From CAZUSU01 sp964623315 (lineage in GTDB: Bacteria > Patescibacteriota > Patescibacteriia > Magasanikbacterales > 2-02-FULL-50-9b): DNA of 40,909 bases. Below the pieces are notes generated by a model. It ran no database searches, had not been told where the DNA came from, and was given only the letters and a program-made list of their open reading frames with translations. Location of the stretch: positions 1 to 40,909 of the forward strand of contig CAZUSU010000036.1 in NCBI GenBank assembly GCA_964623315.1, read 5' to 3'. Positions 1 to 6,694 of this stretch are shown here, piece by piece; position 1 is the first letter of the stretch, and the number at the start of each line of letters is the position of its first letter. The position numbers and the translations under genes are program-made.

Positions 1-1008
1 GAAACGGATCTACAGAATCCTTCTGTTTTGGCTGATCAACAAAAATCATTAATCGCATCGCGTCGGTATGCGGAATTATCGCCGGCGCTTGGAAAAATTC
101 GTCATGTCGCCGTATTACAAACACAACTCAATTCAGCACAGCGCATGGTAGAAACGGAAACGGATCTTGACATGGTCGCGTTGGCACAGACAGAAATAGA
201 AACGATGCGCGCTGAAATTGATAGTGGTGAACGGGAGATCGTCGAGCTCCTCCGCGAACCAGACCCGTTCGCCAACAAAAATGTTATCGTTGAAATCCGC
301 GCCGGCGTGGGCGGCGACGAAGCCGGATTATTTGCGGCAGAACTCTATCGCCTGTACACGATGTATGCGGGCACGCGCGGGTGGAAATCAGACCTCATGT
401 CTATCAGTCGCACCGGTATTGGCGGCGTCAAAGAAGTGGTGTTTGAAATTCAAGGGCGCGGCGTGTATGGCGATTTGCAATTTGAAAGCGGCGTCCATCG
501 TGTCCAACGCGTGCCGGAAACAGAAAAAGCCGGACGCGTGCACACCTCAACGGTAACGGTTGCAATTATGCCGGAGCCAGAAGCGGTGGACATTGTGTTG
601 GAACCGAAAGATTTAAAAATTGAAGCAACCACTTCGCAAGGCGCGGGCGGGCAATCTGTGAACACCACGTACAGTGCCATTCGTATGGTGCACCTCCCGA
701 CCGGCATAGTGGTAACGTGCCAAGACGAACGCTCGCAACAACAAAATAAAGAACGCGCATTGCAAATTATGCGTGCCCGCGTTTTTGAAGCAGAAGTTGC
801 GCGCGCCGCGGCCGAGCGAGCGGCAAAACGCAAATCACAAATCGGCTCCGGCGATCGGTCCGAAAAAATTCGCACCTATAATTTTCCGCAAGACCGTGTG
901 ACAGACCATCGCATTGAAATGTCATGGCACAATTTGCCAAAAATAATGGATGGGGATATTGGCGGAATTATTGAGGCGCTGAAGGAGGCGAATCGGGAGG
1001 ATGCTTGA
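1..1008 (+). CDS. prfA: Peptide chain release factor 1, 5' truncated
   Basis: Class I release factor that reads UAA and UAG in the ribosomal A site and triggers peptidyl-tRNA hydrolysis. The reading frame is open from base 1, and the residues before the first possible internal start still match the N-terminal helical domain of RF1, so the true start lies upstream of the window; about 30 residues are missing compared with the usual ~360. The sequence shows the GGQ catalytic loop (GAGGQSVN) and, before it, a PxT codon-recognition tripeptide (RVPETE) where RF1 has PAT and RF2 would have SPF. The gene ends in TGA, which shows UGA is a stop here. The usual downstream partner prmC, which methylates the GGQ glutamine, is not next to it; rpsB follows. 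Very secure. Confidence 0.97.
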   Translation, partial: ETDLQNPSVLADQQKSLIASRRYAELSPALGKIRHVAVLQTQLNSAQRMVETETDLDMVALAQTEIETMRAEIDSGEREIVELLREPDPFANKNVIVEIRAGVGGDEAGLFAAELYRLYTMYAGTRGWKSDLMSISRTGIGGVKEVVFEIQGRGVYGDLQFESGVHRVQRVPETEKAGRVHTSTVTVAIMPEPEAVDIVLEPKDLKIEATTSQGAGGQSVNTTYSAIRMVHLPTGIVVTCQDERSQQQNKERALQIMRARVFEAEVARAAAERAAKRKSQIGSGDRSEKIRTYNFPQDRVTDHRIEMSWHNLPKIMDGDIGGIIEALKEANREDA

Positions 1009-1033
1009 CGCCCCATTCCAGTTTTGCTAAACT
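1005..1033 (+). promoter_or_regulatory. Promoter of rpsB-tsf
   Basis: TTGACG at 1005-1010, a 17-base spacer, and TAAACT at 1028-1033. The -35 overlaps the prfA stop codon. The TAAACT -10 recurs in the promoters of the structured RNA (6684) and of rpsL (38863). Predicted start of transcription about 1040, leaving a leader of about 100 bases. Confidence 0.65.
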
Positions 1034-1039
1034 TTCCCC

Positions 1040-1144
1040 AATCTAATTCAAATCACCCGGCTACAAAAATCCGCCCGTGTCCTGCCCACAGCACTAAACT
1101 GCGGGTCCACGTGCGAGGCCGGCGTCGTTAAAAGGCAAAATCAT
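1040..1144 (+). promoter_or_regulatory. Possible structured leader of rpsB
   Basis: About 100 untranslated bases lie between the predicted transcription start and the rpsB ATG, long for a window in which most leaders are under 20 bases. CCGGC at 1057-1061 can pair with GCCGG at 1118-1122, and CCCG at 1074-1077 with CGGG at 1102-1105. Such a leader could serve for autoregulation by S2, as known in other bacteria, but no described S2 leader motif was recognised. No Shine-Dalgarno sequence precedes the ATG. Confidence 0.3.
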
Positions 1145-1918
1145 ATGACCACCATCCCTCAACTTGAGGAGCTCATGAGCGCGGGCGCGCACTTTGGCCA
1201 CCGCGCAACGCGCTGGCATCCAAAAATGAAGCCGTTCATTTTTGGCGAACGTCAGGGCGTGCACGTTATTAATTTGGAGGAAACGCAAACAAAACTTGCC
1301 GAGGCGTTGGAATTTATGAAACAACTCGCCGCACAAGGAAAGACGATTTTGTTTTTGGGCACTAAGCGTCAGGCGCAACAGATTATTTTAGAAGAGGCAA
1401 CGCGGTGCGGCATGCCCTACGTTACTATTGCGTGGATCGGCGGCCTCCTTACTAACTACGATGAAATCGGCAAACTGCTGGATCGTTTTCGCCAAATGCG
1501 CAGTGATCGTGAAACGGGCGTGTGGGAAAAATACACCAAAAAAGAACGCCTGCGGCTGGAAGAGGATTTGCACAAAAAAAATGAAACACTGCTCGGCATG
1601 GTCACGTTAAAAAAAGTTCCGGATGCACTGTTCATCGTTGATATTCGCACAGAAAAAACAGCGGTTAATGAGACGCTCATGCGCGGCGTGCCAACGGTTG
1701 CTTTGGTTGACACCAATGTGAATCCGGATCAGGTGACGTATCCCATTCCTTGTAACGATGACGCATCCAAAGCGATTGGGCTGATGACTCGTCTAGTTGC
1801 CGATGCCATTTTGGAAGGCAAAACAGAACGCGCGGCCGTGATGGCACAAGCCGCAGAAGAAACGGCAAAAAAGCGTGCCGCCACGGCGCCACCTGCACAA
1901 ATTATTTCCGCAGGATAA
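1145..1918 (+). CDS. rpsB: 30S ribosomal protein S2
   Basis: Small-subunit protein S2, 257 residues, which joins late in 30S assembly near protein S1 and the mRNA exit side. Typical S2 features are visible: the N-terminal segment with AGAHFGHR, then WHPKMKPFIFGER, the block FLGTKRQAQQII, the segment WIGGLLTN, and PDALFIVDIRTEKTAVNE followed by VALVDTNVNPD. The length matches bacterial S2. It is the first gene of an rpsB-tsf unit with its own promoter, and tsf starts 16 bases after the stop, the usual pairing in bacteria. No Shine-Dalgarno sequence is present before the ATG. The C-terminal alanine and lysine-rich tail is variable in the family. Confidence 0.97.
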   Translation: MTTIPQLEELMSAGAHFGHRATRWHPKMKPFIFGERQGVHVINLEETQTKLAEALEFMKQLAAQGKTILFLGTKRQAQQIILEEATRCGMPYVTIAWIGGLLTNYDEIGKLLDRFRQMRSDRETGVWEKYTKKERLRLEEDLHKKNETLLGMVTLKKVPDALFIVDIRTEKTAVNETLMRGVPTVALVDTNVNPDQVTYPIPCNDDASKAIGLMTRLVADAILEGKTERAAVMAQAAEETAKKRAATAPPAQIISAG

Positions 1919-1934
1919 TTTTTATTTCGTTCTT

Positions 1935-2528
1935 ATGTTAGACACAAAATTGATAACCGAGTTACGTGAAAAAACAGGCGCCGGCGTAGTAGATGTCAAA
2001 GCGGCACTGGAAGAAACCGGTGGCGACATGACCGCGGCCGAAGAACTCCTGCGCAAAAAAGGAATTCTAAAGGCCGGCAAAAAAGCAGACCGCGTGGCCG
2101 GCGAGGGGATTGTGTATTCGTATATTCATGGCGGCGGCAAAGTTGGCGTGCTGTTGGAGTTGCGCTGTGAAACGGATTTTGTGGCGCGCAACGAAGCGTT
2201 CACCACCTTGGCTCACGATATAGCGTTGCATATTGCGGCGATGAATCCGTTATATTTGGAAGCGGGGTCTGTGCCACCCGAGGTGTTAGAAAAGGAATGC
2301 GACATTTATCGCGCCGAAGTGGCGGGTTCCGGCAAACCAGATGATATAATTGCAAAAATAGTTGATGGCAAATTGGCAAAATATTACGGTGACGTCTGTT
2401 TACTTAATCAGCAGTTTGTCAAAGATGAATCACAAACTATTGATGATCTCATAAAAGCGGCCATCGCAAAAATTGGCGAAAATATTCAAGTAAAACGGTT
2501 TGTGCGGTTTCATGTGGGGCAGGAATAA
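1935..2528 (+). CDS. tsf: Elongation factor Ts
   Basis: Guanine-nucleotide exchange factor for EF-Tu; it promotes GDP release during elongation. The ATG at 1935 is preferred because the protein then starts with the N-terminal UBA-like domain (residues about 1-50: LITELREKTGAGVVDVKAALEETGGD), which is where the family begins; the frame is open further upstream but overlaps rpsB. The signature TDFVARN, which contacts EF-Tu, is at about residue 80. At 197 residues this is a short form with a single reduced core domain, as in Thermus and many small-genome bacteria, compared with ~280 in Escherichia coli. A strong terminator follows seven bases after the stop. No Shine-Dalgarno sequence is seen. 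Confidence 0.97.
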   Translation: MLDTKLITELREKTGAGVVDVKAALEETGGDMTAAEELLRKKGILKAGKKADRVAGEGIVYSYIHGGGKVGVLLELRCETDFVARNEAFTTLAHDIALHIAAMNPLYLEAGSVPPEVLEKECDIYRAEVAGSGKPDDIIAKIVDGKLAKYYGDVCLLNQQFVKDESQTIDDLIKAAIAKIGENIQVKRFVRFHVGQE

Positions 2529-2534
2529 TAAAAT

Positions 2535-2562
2535 AAAAAATCGGCCCCGCAGCCGATTTTTT
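2535..2562. terminator. Bidirectional Rho-independent terminator
   Basis: Perfect 11-base stem at 2535-2545 and 2552-2562 with a six-base loop; the left arm starts with six A and the right arm ends with six T, so it can terminate tsf from the left and the convergent minus-strand gene from the right. Confidence 0.9.
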
Positions 2563-2569
2563 ATGTGGC

Positions 2570-2926
2570 CTATACCGTGCGCAGTTCACTCGCTTGTTGC
2601 TGGGTAAGAATATTTTTTGCTTCTAACATTCCGGTCAGTAAAAAGTTGAACGTATCTTGGCGTCCCGATTTTGCACCGAATCCACTGTGGAACGATTTTG
2701 TTTCAGCGCGGAATTCTTTAAGCTCTTGTTTGACCGTTGACATTTCTGTCTTGAGTACACGAACGTCGGTTTTGAGTTCCAACAAATCCTGCTGGATGCA
2801 GGTAAAATATTCTTCGTGTTCAGCGAACTTTTTGTCCATGTGCTCAATAATGTCACCCTTAAGTTTTCGTAACTCGGTGAACACGGTGCGGAGCGTAATG
2901 CGGGTGCGGACCTCCTTGTGTGGCAT
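2570..2926 (-). CDS. Small coiled-coil protein of unknown function
   Basis: A 118-residue protein that I do not recognise. Residues about 12-75 are highly charged and heptad-like (LRKLKGDIIEHMDKKFAEHE, then LLELKTDVRVLKTEMSTVKQ), predicting a long coiled coil, followed by a short tail. No signal peptide or membrane segment. It is transcribed toward tsf and shares the bidirectional terminator. On its own strand TTGACG (2985-2990) lies 18 bases upstream of TATGGC (2961-2966), a possible promoter. No Shine-Dalgarno sequence precedes the ATG; the AAGGAGG at 2913-2919 lies inside the gene as Lys-Glu-Val codons. Cytosolic scaffolding or multimerisation is plausible but unproven. Confidence 0.6.
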   Translation of the reverse strand: MPHKEVRTRITLRTVFTELRKLKGDIIEHMDKKFAEHEEYFTCIQQDLLELKTDVRVLKTEMSTVKQELKEFRAETKSFHSGFGAKSGRQDTFNFLLTGMLEAKNILTQQQASELRTV

Positions 2927-3012
2927 ATTAACTTGGATTAATGAATATTGAATTGATTATGCCATAGCTAAAAAATTGCGCAAGCGTCAAAAGTGCATAA
3001 CCATGGGCCTTC

Positions 3013-3093
3013 TGTGGATAATAAAAAAGTTATCCACTGGCAGTGCCGTTTTCCACAGGTTATCCCTGTGGAAATCCGGATAAGTGCTATAAT
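3013..3093 (+). promoter_or_regulatory. gap promoter region with clustered DnaA-box-like sites
   Basis: TGTGGATAA at 3013-3021 is a perfect DnaA box on the minus strand; TTATCCACT (3030-3038) and TTTTCCACA (3049-3057) each differ by one base, and TTATCCCTG (3060-3068) by two. They form two palindromes: GTGGATAA with TTATCCAC around eight bases (3014-3037), and TTCCACAGG with CCTGTGGAA around five bases (3051-3073). A perfect -10, TATAAT, follows at 3088-3093 with no good -35, which suggests activator or DnaA-dependent control of gap. Whether DnaA binds here is inference. Confidence 0.6.
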
Positions 3094-3116
3094 ATCGGCA
3101 CATTTCTAAAAACAAT

Positions 3117-4109
3117 ATGGCATCACGTGTAGCAATTAATGGGTTCGGTCGCATTGGTCGTCAGGCGTTTAAGGCGGGGTTTGCTAGAAAGGCAATCAAT
3201 TTTGTCGCAATTAATGATTTGGCGAGCGCCGAGCAGTTGGCATATTTATTAGAATACGATTCCGTGTACGGGCGGTGGCCGCATAAAATTGCGGCGCGCG
3301 GCGGCCTGCTCATAGTGGATGGCAAAAAAATTCCGGTACTCGCAGAAAAAGATCCGGCCGCTCTGCCGTGGAAAAAATTATCCGTTGATGTGGTGGTTGA
3401 ATCTACGGGACGATTCACGGATTCAGCAGGATTGCAAAAACATATTACGGCCGGCGCGCGCGCCGTTATTTTATCTGCGCCGGCAAAAGGCGGCAACGTG
3501 CCAACAGTGGTGCGCGGCGTGAATGATCAAAAATTAGGTCGCCTCAAAATAATTAACAACGCCAGTTGCACCACCAACTGTGTGGCGCCGGTAACCGCCG
3601 TGATACACGAAAATTTTGGCGTGGTTAAAGCCGGCATGACCACCATTCATTCATACACCGCAGATCAAGCACTTGTTGATGGCCCGCACAAAGATTTTCG
3701 GCGCGGTCGTAGCGCCGCACTTAATATGGTGCCCACATCAACCGGCGCCGCGCGCGCCGTTACGGAAACAATCACAGAATTGCGCGGCAAGTTTGATGGG
3801 TGCGCCATTCGCGTGCCGACGCCCTGTGGCTCGCTTTCAGACATCACCTTTGTGACGCGCAAAAAAACTTCTGTTGCACAGGTCAACGCCGCACTGCGCG
3901 CGGCCGCAAAACAAAAACGGTGGAAAGGAATTGTCACCTGTTCTGAAGGCGGCCTTGTTTCGCAGGACATCATCGGCAACACGGCAAGCGCCATTGTTGA
4001 TCTTCAATTCACGCAAGTCATTGACGGCGACCTCGTGAAAATTTTAGCGTGGTATGACAATGAATGGGGGTATGCGCATCGGCTCATGGAAATGGTGGAG
4101 CTGATGTGA
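3117..4109 (+). CDS. gap: Glyceraldehyde-3-phosphate dehydrogenase
   Basis: Type I GAPDH, 330 residues; oxidises glyceraldehyde 3-phosphate to 1,3-bisphosphoglycerate with NAD and phosphate. The Rossmann motif is at the N terminus (INGFGRIGR), Asp34 in AINDL suggests NAD rather than NADP use, and the catalytic cysteine is Cys151 in NASCTTNC. Downstream motifs (HSYTADQALVDGPHKDFRRG, and near the end WYDNEWGY) are those of the family. Full length. The start is fixed by the position of the Rossmann strand; there is no Shine-Dalgarno sequence. It is upstream of pgk, separated by a DEAD-box helicase gene. The promoter region carries DnaA-box-like palindromes, so expression may be tied to replication or growth state. 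Confidence 0.98.
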   Translation: MASRVAINGFGRIGRQAFKAGFARKAINFVAINDLASAEQLAYLLEYDSVYGRWPHKIAARGGLLIVDGKKIPVLAEKDPAALPWKKLSVDVVVESTGRFTDSAGLQKHITAGARAVILSAPAKGGNVPTVVRGVNDQKLGRLKIINNASCTTNCVAPVTAVIHENFGVVKAGMTTIHSYTADQALVDGPHKDFRRGRSAALNMVPTSTGAARAVTETITELRGKFDGCAIRVPTPCGSLSDITFVTRKKTSVAQVNAALRAAAKQKRWKGIVTCSEGGLVSQDIIGNTASAIVDLQFTQVIDGDLVKILAWYDNEWGYAHRLMEMVELM

Positions 4110-4142
4110 TTATGAATTGTTTGAACGCCCCCACAAAGGTAG

Positions 4143-4171
4143 TTGACTATTTGTCACTTACCTGATACGCT
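4143..4171 (+). promoter_or_regulatory. Promoter of the DEAD-box helicase gene
   Basis: TTGACT at 4143-4148, 17-base spacer, TACGCT at 4166-4171. The -10 ends nine bases before the ATG at 4181, so the transcript should be leaderless or nearly so. The same TACGCT -10 is seen at 22719. Confidence 0.5.
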
Positions 4172-4180
4172 TTGCTACTT

Positions 4181-5443
4181 ATGACCCCACAACCCAATTC
4201 CACCTTTAACGGCCTTGGCATTGCGCCACGCATGTTAGAAGTGCTCACGCGAGCACAATATACTACGCCAACGCCCATTCAGGCGCAATCCATTCCTGTT
4301 TCCATTACGGGCAAGGATATTGTGGGTATTGCGCAAACCGGAACGGGCAAGACACTGGCGTTTGCCGTGCCGCTCGTGCAACGCATTGTGGCGGCCGGTG
4401 GCGGCCGCGCGCTTATTGTGGTGCCGACGCGCGAGTTGGCGTTGCAAGTAGAAGAAACGATTCAGCGCATTGCGCGTCCGTTCAACATGCGTTCTACGGT
4501 GTTGATTGGTGGCATGTCCATGGGCGGGCAAATTCAACAACTTCGTCGCAACCCCAGTATTATTGTGGCAACACCGGGTCGTCTGCTTGATCATCTTCAG
4601 CAAAAAACCGTGCACCTCCATGACGTACATGCGTTGGTTTTGGACGAAGCTGACCGTATGTTTGATATGGGCTTCATGCCGGCGATCACCAAAATTTTGC
4701 AGGCGCTTCCCAAAGAACGGCAGACCATGTTATTTTCCGCCACCATGCCGCCGGAAATTATGCGGCTCGCCGGCGCACATATGAAAATGCCGGTACGGGT
4801 GGAAGTTGCTCTTGCCGGCACGGCCGCAGAGCGCGTGATGCAGGAAATTATTTTTGTCTCAAAAGAACAGAAAGGCGCACTGCTCACCAAAGTATTAGGT
4901 GAAACGCGCGGCACGGTTTTGGTTTTTTCCCGCACCAAACACGGCGCACGAAAAATTACACGTGCCGTTTCTGCCGCCGGCCACGCGGCCGCAGAAATTC
5001 ATTCGGATCGTACTCTTGCACAACGCCGCCGTGCGCTGGACGGATTTAAAAATGGAACGTATCGCGTGTTGGTTGCCACCGACATCGCGGCGCGTGGTAT
5101 TGATGTCAAAGGCATTGAGCTGGTGTTGAATTATGATTTGCCGGACGCCGCCGAAGATTACGTCCATCGCATTGGTCGCACCGGCCGTGCGGGGCACGAA
5201 GGACACGCCATCTCTTTTGCCACACCGGACCAACGCCGCGATATTGTTTCCATTGAACGGCTCATTCGCAAACAAATTCCGGTTAAGCAGGTAGGTGGTA
5301 TGAGCGCGGCGCCATCGGTTGAGCGGGCGCCGCAATCGCAACGTCGGCCATTTGGCCCGCGTCCCCAACGACCGCGCGGACATTTTGGCAGTCCATCGCG
5401 CGCACCATTCCGTGGATCACGCACCAAACGAACTATCATGTAG
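4181..5443 (+). CDS. DEAD-box ATP-dependent RNA helicase (RhlE/CsdA-like)
   Basis: Superfamily 2 RNA helicase, 420 residues from the ATG at 4181, which sits right behind a promoter and lacks a Shine-Dalgarno sequence. Motifs in order: Q motif region (FNGLGIAPRMLEVL, then PTPIQAQSIP), Walker A AQTGTGKT, PTRELA, GG, TPGRLLDH, DEAD in VLDEADRMFDMGF, SAT in FSATMP, and in the second RecA domain VFSRTKHGA, ARGIDVKGIE and HRIGRTGRAG. The last ~60 residues are a basic tail rich in Arg, Pro and Gly (PRPQRPRGHFG), typical for non-specific RNA binding. Likely roles are RNA remodelling, ribosome assembly or cold adaptation; it is also a candidate partner for the large structured RNA encoded 1.2 kb downstream, which is only a guess from position. 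Confidence 0.95.
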   Translation: MTPQPNSTFNGLGIAPRMLEVLTRAQYTTPTPIQAQSIPVSITGKDIVGIAQTGTGKTLAFAVPLVQRIVAAGGGRALIVVPTRELALQVEETIQRIARPFNMRSTVLIGGMSMGGQIQQLRRNPSIIVATPGRLLDHLQQKTVHLHDVHALVLDEADRMFDMGFMPAITKILQALPKERQTMLFSATMPPEIMRLAGAHMKMPVRVEVALAGTAAERVMQEIIFVSKEQKGALLTKVLGETRGTVLVFSRTKHGARKITRAVSAAGHAAAEIHSDRTLAQRRRALDGFKNGTYRVLVATDIAARGIDVKGIELVLNYDLPDAAEDYVHRIGRTGRAGHEGHAISFATPDQRRDIVSIERLIRKQIPVKQVGGMSAAPSVERAPQSQRRPFGPRPQRPRGHFGSPSRAPFRGSRTKRTIM

Positions 5444-5447
5444 TAAC

Positions 5448-5476
5448 TTGCTCATAGGGGAGTAACGGCGTACGAT
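5448..5476 (+). promoter_or_regulatory. Promoter of pgk
   Basis: TTGCTC at 5448-5453, 17-base spacer, TACGAT at 5471-5476, eleven bases before the pgk ATG. Matches the short-leader layout seen across the window. Confidence 0.45.
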
Positions 5477-5487
5477 GGTATTATTCT

Positions 5488-6639
5488 ATGCCGCTCCGCA
5501 CACTTTCACGCGCAAAAATTTTATCCGGAACGCGCGTTTTGGTGCGCGTTGATTCTGATGTCGTCGTGTCACACGGCGTCATTGCGCCGGAATCAGCGTA
5601 TCGGCTGGACTGTGCGCTCCCCACACTCAAATTTTTATTACAAAAAAAGGCGCTGGTGACCGTGATGGGTCATCGCGGCCGGCCGAAGGGCAAAAAAGTT
5701 GCCGCACTGTCGCTGGCACCGGTACAAAAATATTTAGAAAAAAAATTAAAAACACGCTTGAAATTTTTGCCCAACGTACGGTTTGACGCGCGAGAAGAAA
5801 AAAATGATCCGGCGTATGCGGCCGAATTGGCCGCCGGCCAGCAACTTTTTGTGAACGAATCATTTGCGACGGCGCATCGCGCGCATGCGTCCACACATGC
5901 CATTACAAAAATGCTCCCCAGCGTGGCCGGATTACAATTTGAAAAAGAAGTGCGCGCTCTGGAGTTAATCCTGAAAGCACCGCGCACGCCACTCGCATTA
6001 ATTATTGGCGGCGCCAAATTGGAAACCAAAATGCCGGTGATTGAAACATTTGCATCGTACGCCGACTACATTTTTATTGTGGGGGCATTGGCGAATGCGT
6101 TTTTTGCCGCACGCGGAGCTCGTATCGGCGACTCGCGCGTTGATGAACCGTCCGTGGCACAAGCGCGCCGCGTGCTGGCAAGCAAAAGATTTGCGCATAA
6201 AATTATTCTCCCCATAGATGTGATGGTCGGCCGCTCACGAGGCGTGTCCAAACAGTTTTGGCAGGTGGCACTGCCGGACGGCGACGGCGACCTTGGCAAA
6301 ATTTGCACCGGCAACCGCGCCATTTTAGATAGCGGACCGGCATCACTTGTGGTGATGTCAGAACTGTTGGTCGCCGCGCGCACCATAATATGGAATGGCC
6401 CGTCCGGCGTTTTTGAACGCGAGCCGTTTCATCTGGGGTCGTACCGAATTGCACGGCTACTTTCTAAACGCGGCCGCGATGGCGCGCACATTGTTGCGGG
6501 TGGCGGTGAAACAGTTACGGCAATCATGCAGGCGCGCGCCATACGTGGCTACGCGCACATTTCAACGGGCGGCGGCGCCCTGTTGGAATTTTTAGGCGGT
6601 AAAAAATTGCCGGCCGTGCAGGCACTATTTTTGAAATAA
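5488..6639 (+). CDS. pgk: Phosphoglycerate kinase
   Basis: Transfers phosphate from 1,3-bisphosphoglycerate to ADP; 383 residues, slightly shorter than the usual 390-400. Family motifs: RVLVRVD near the N terminus, HRGRP, LPNVRFDAREEKND, FVNESFATAHRAHAST, LIIGGAKLETKM with the hinge, IWNGPSGVFE, and the C-terminal nucleotide loop VAGGGETVTAI and STGGGALLEFL. The N-terminal substrate motif usually written RVDFNVP reads RVDSDVVV here, so the conserved Asn is Asp; this may reflect lineage drift, since all other motifs are intact. It follows a DEAD-box helicase gene and ends just before the DnaA box and promoter of the large structured RNA. Confidence 0.97.
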   Translation: MPLRTLSRAKILSGTRVLVRVDSDVVVSHGVIAPESAYRLDCALPTLKFLLQKKALVTVMGHRGRPKGKKVAALSLAPVQKYLEKKLKTRLKFLPNVRFDAREEKNDPAYAAELAAGQQLFVNESFATAHRAHASTHAITKMLPSVAGLQFEKEVRALELILKAPRTPLALIIGGAKLETKMPVIETFASYADYIFIVGALANAFFAARGARIGDSRVDEPSVAQARRVLASKRFAHKIILPIDVMVGRSRGVSKQFWQVALPDGDGDLGKICTGNRAILDSGPASLVVMSELLVAARTIIWNGPSGVFEREPFHLGSYRIARLLSKRGRDGAHIVAGGGETVTAIMQARAIRGYAHISTGGGALLEFLGGKKLPAVQALFLK

Positions 6640-6642
6640 AAG

Positions 6643-6660
6643 TTATCCACACCTATCCAC
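6643..6660 (+). promoter_or_regulatory. DnaA-box pair upstream of the structured RNA promoter
   Basis: TTATCCACA at 6643-6651 is a perfect DnaA box, and a partial one, TATCCAC, follows at 6654-6660. The second abuts the TTGACA -35 at 6661, so a bound DnaA would touch RNA polymerase. Function is inferred from sequence only. Confidence 0.5.
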
Positions 6661-6689
6661 TTGACAGAATTTAGGTGGTCATATAAACT
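6661..6689 (+). promoter_or_regulatory. Strong promoter of the large structured RNA
   Basis: Consensus -35 TTGACA at 6661-6666, 17-base spacer, TAAACT at 6684-6689 inside TATAAACT. The str operon promoter at 38840-38868 has the same TTGACA, the same 17-base spacing and the same TATAAACT. Expected transcription start about 6695-6697, directly before the first hairpin. Confidence 0.75.
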
Positions 6690-6694
6690 ACTCT

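Noticed and set aside
1..1008. UGA recoding, as in some Patescibacteria
   Set aside because: prfA, gap, eno and others end in TGA at the family-expected C terminus, and no in-frame TGA interrupts conserved genes.
3013..3093. Chromosomal origin (oriC) from the DnaA-box cluster
   Set aside because: No dnaA, dnaN or AT-rich unwinding region nearby, and the boxes lie within ~100 bases of a promoter; regulation is the simpler reading.
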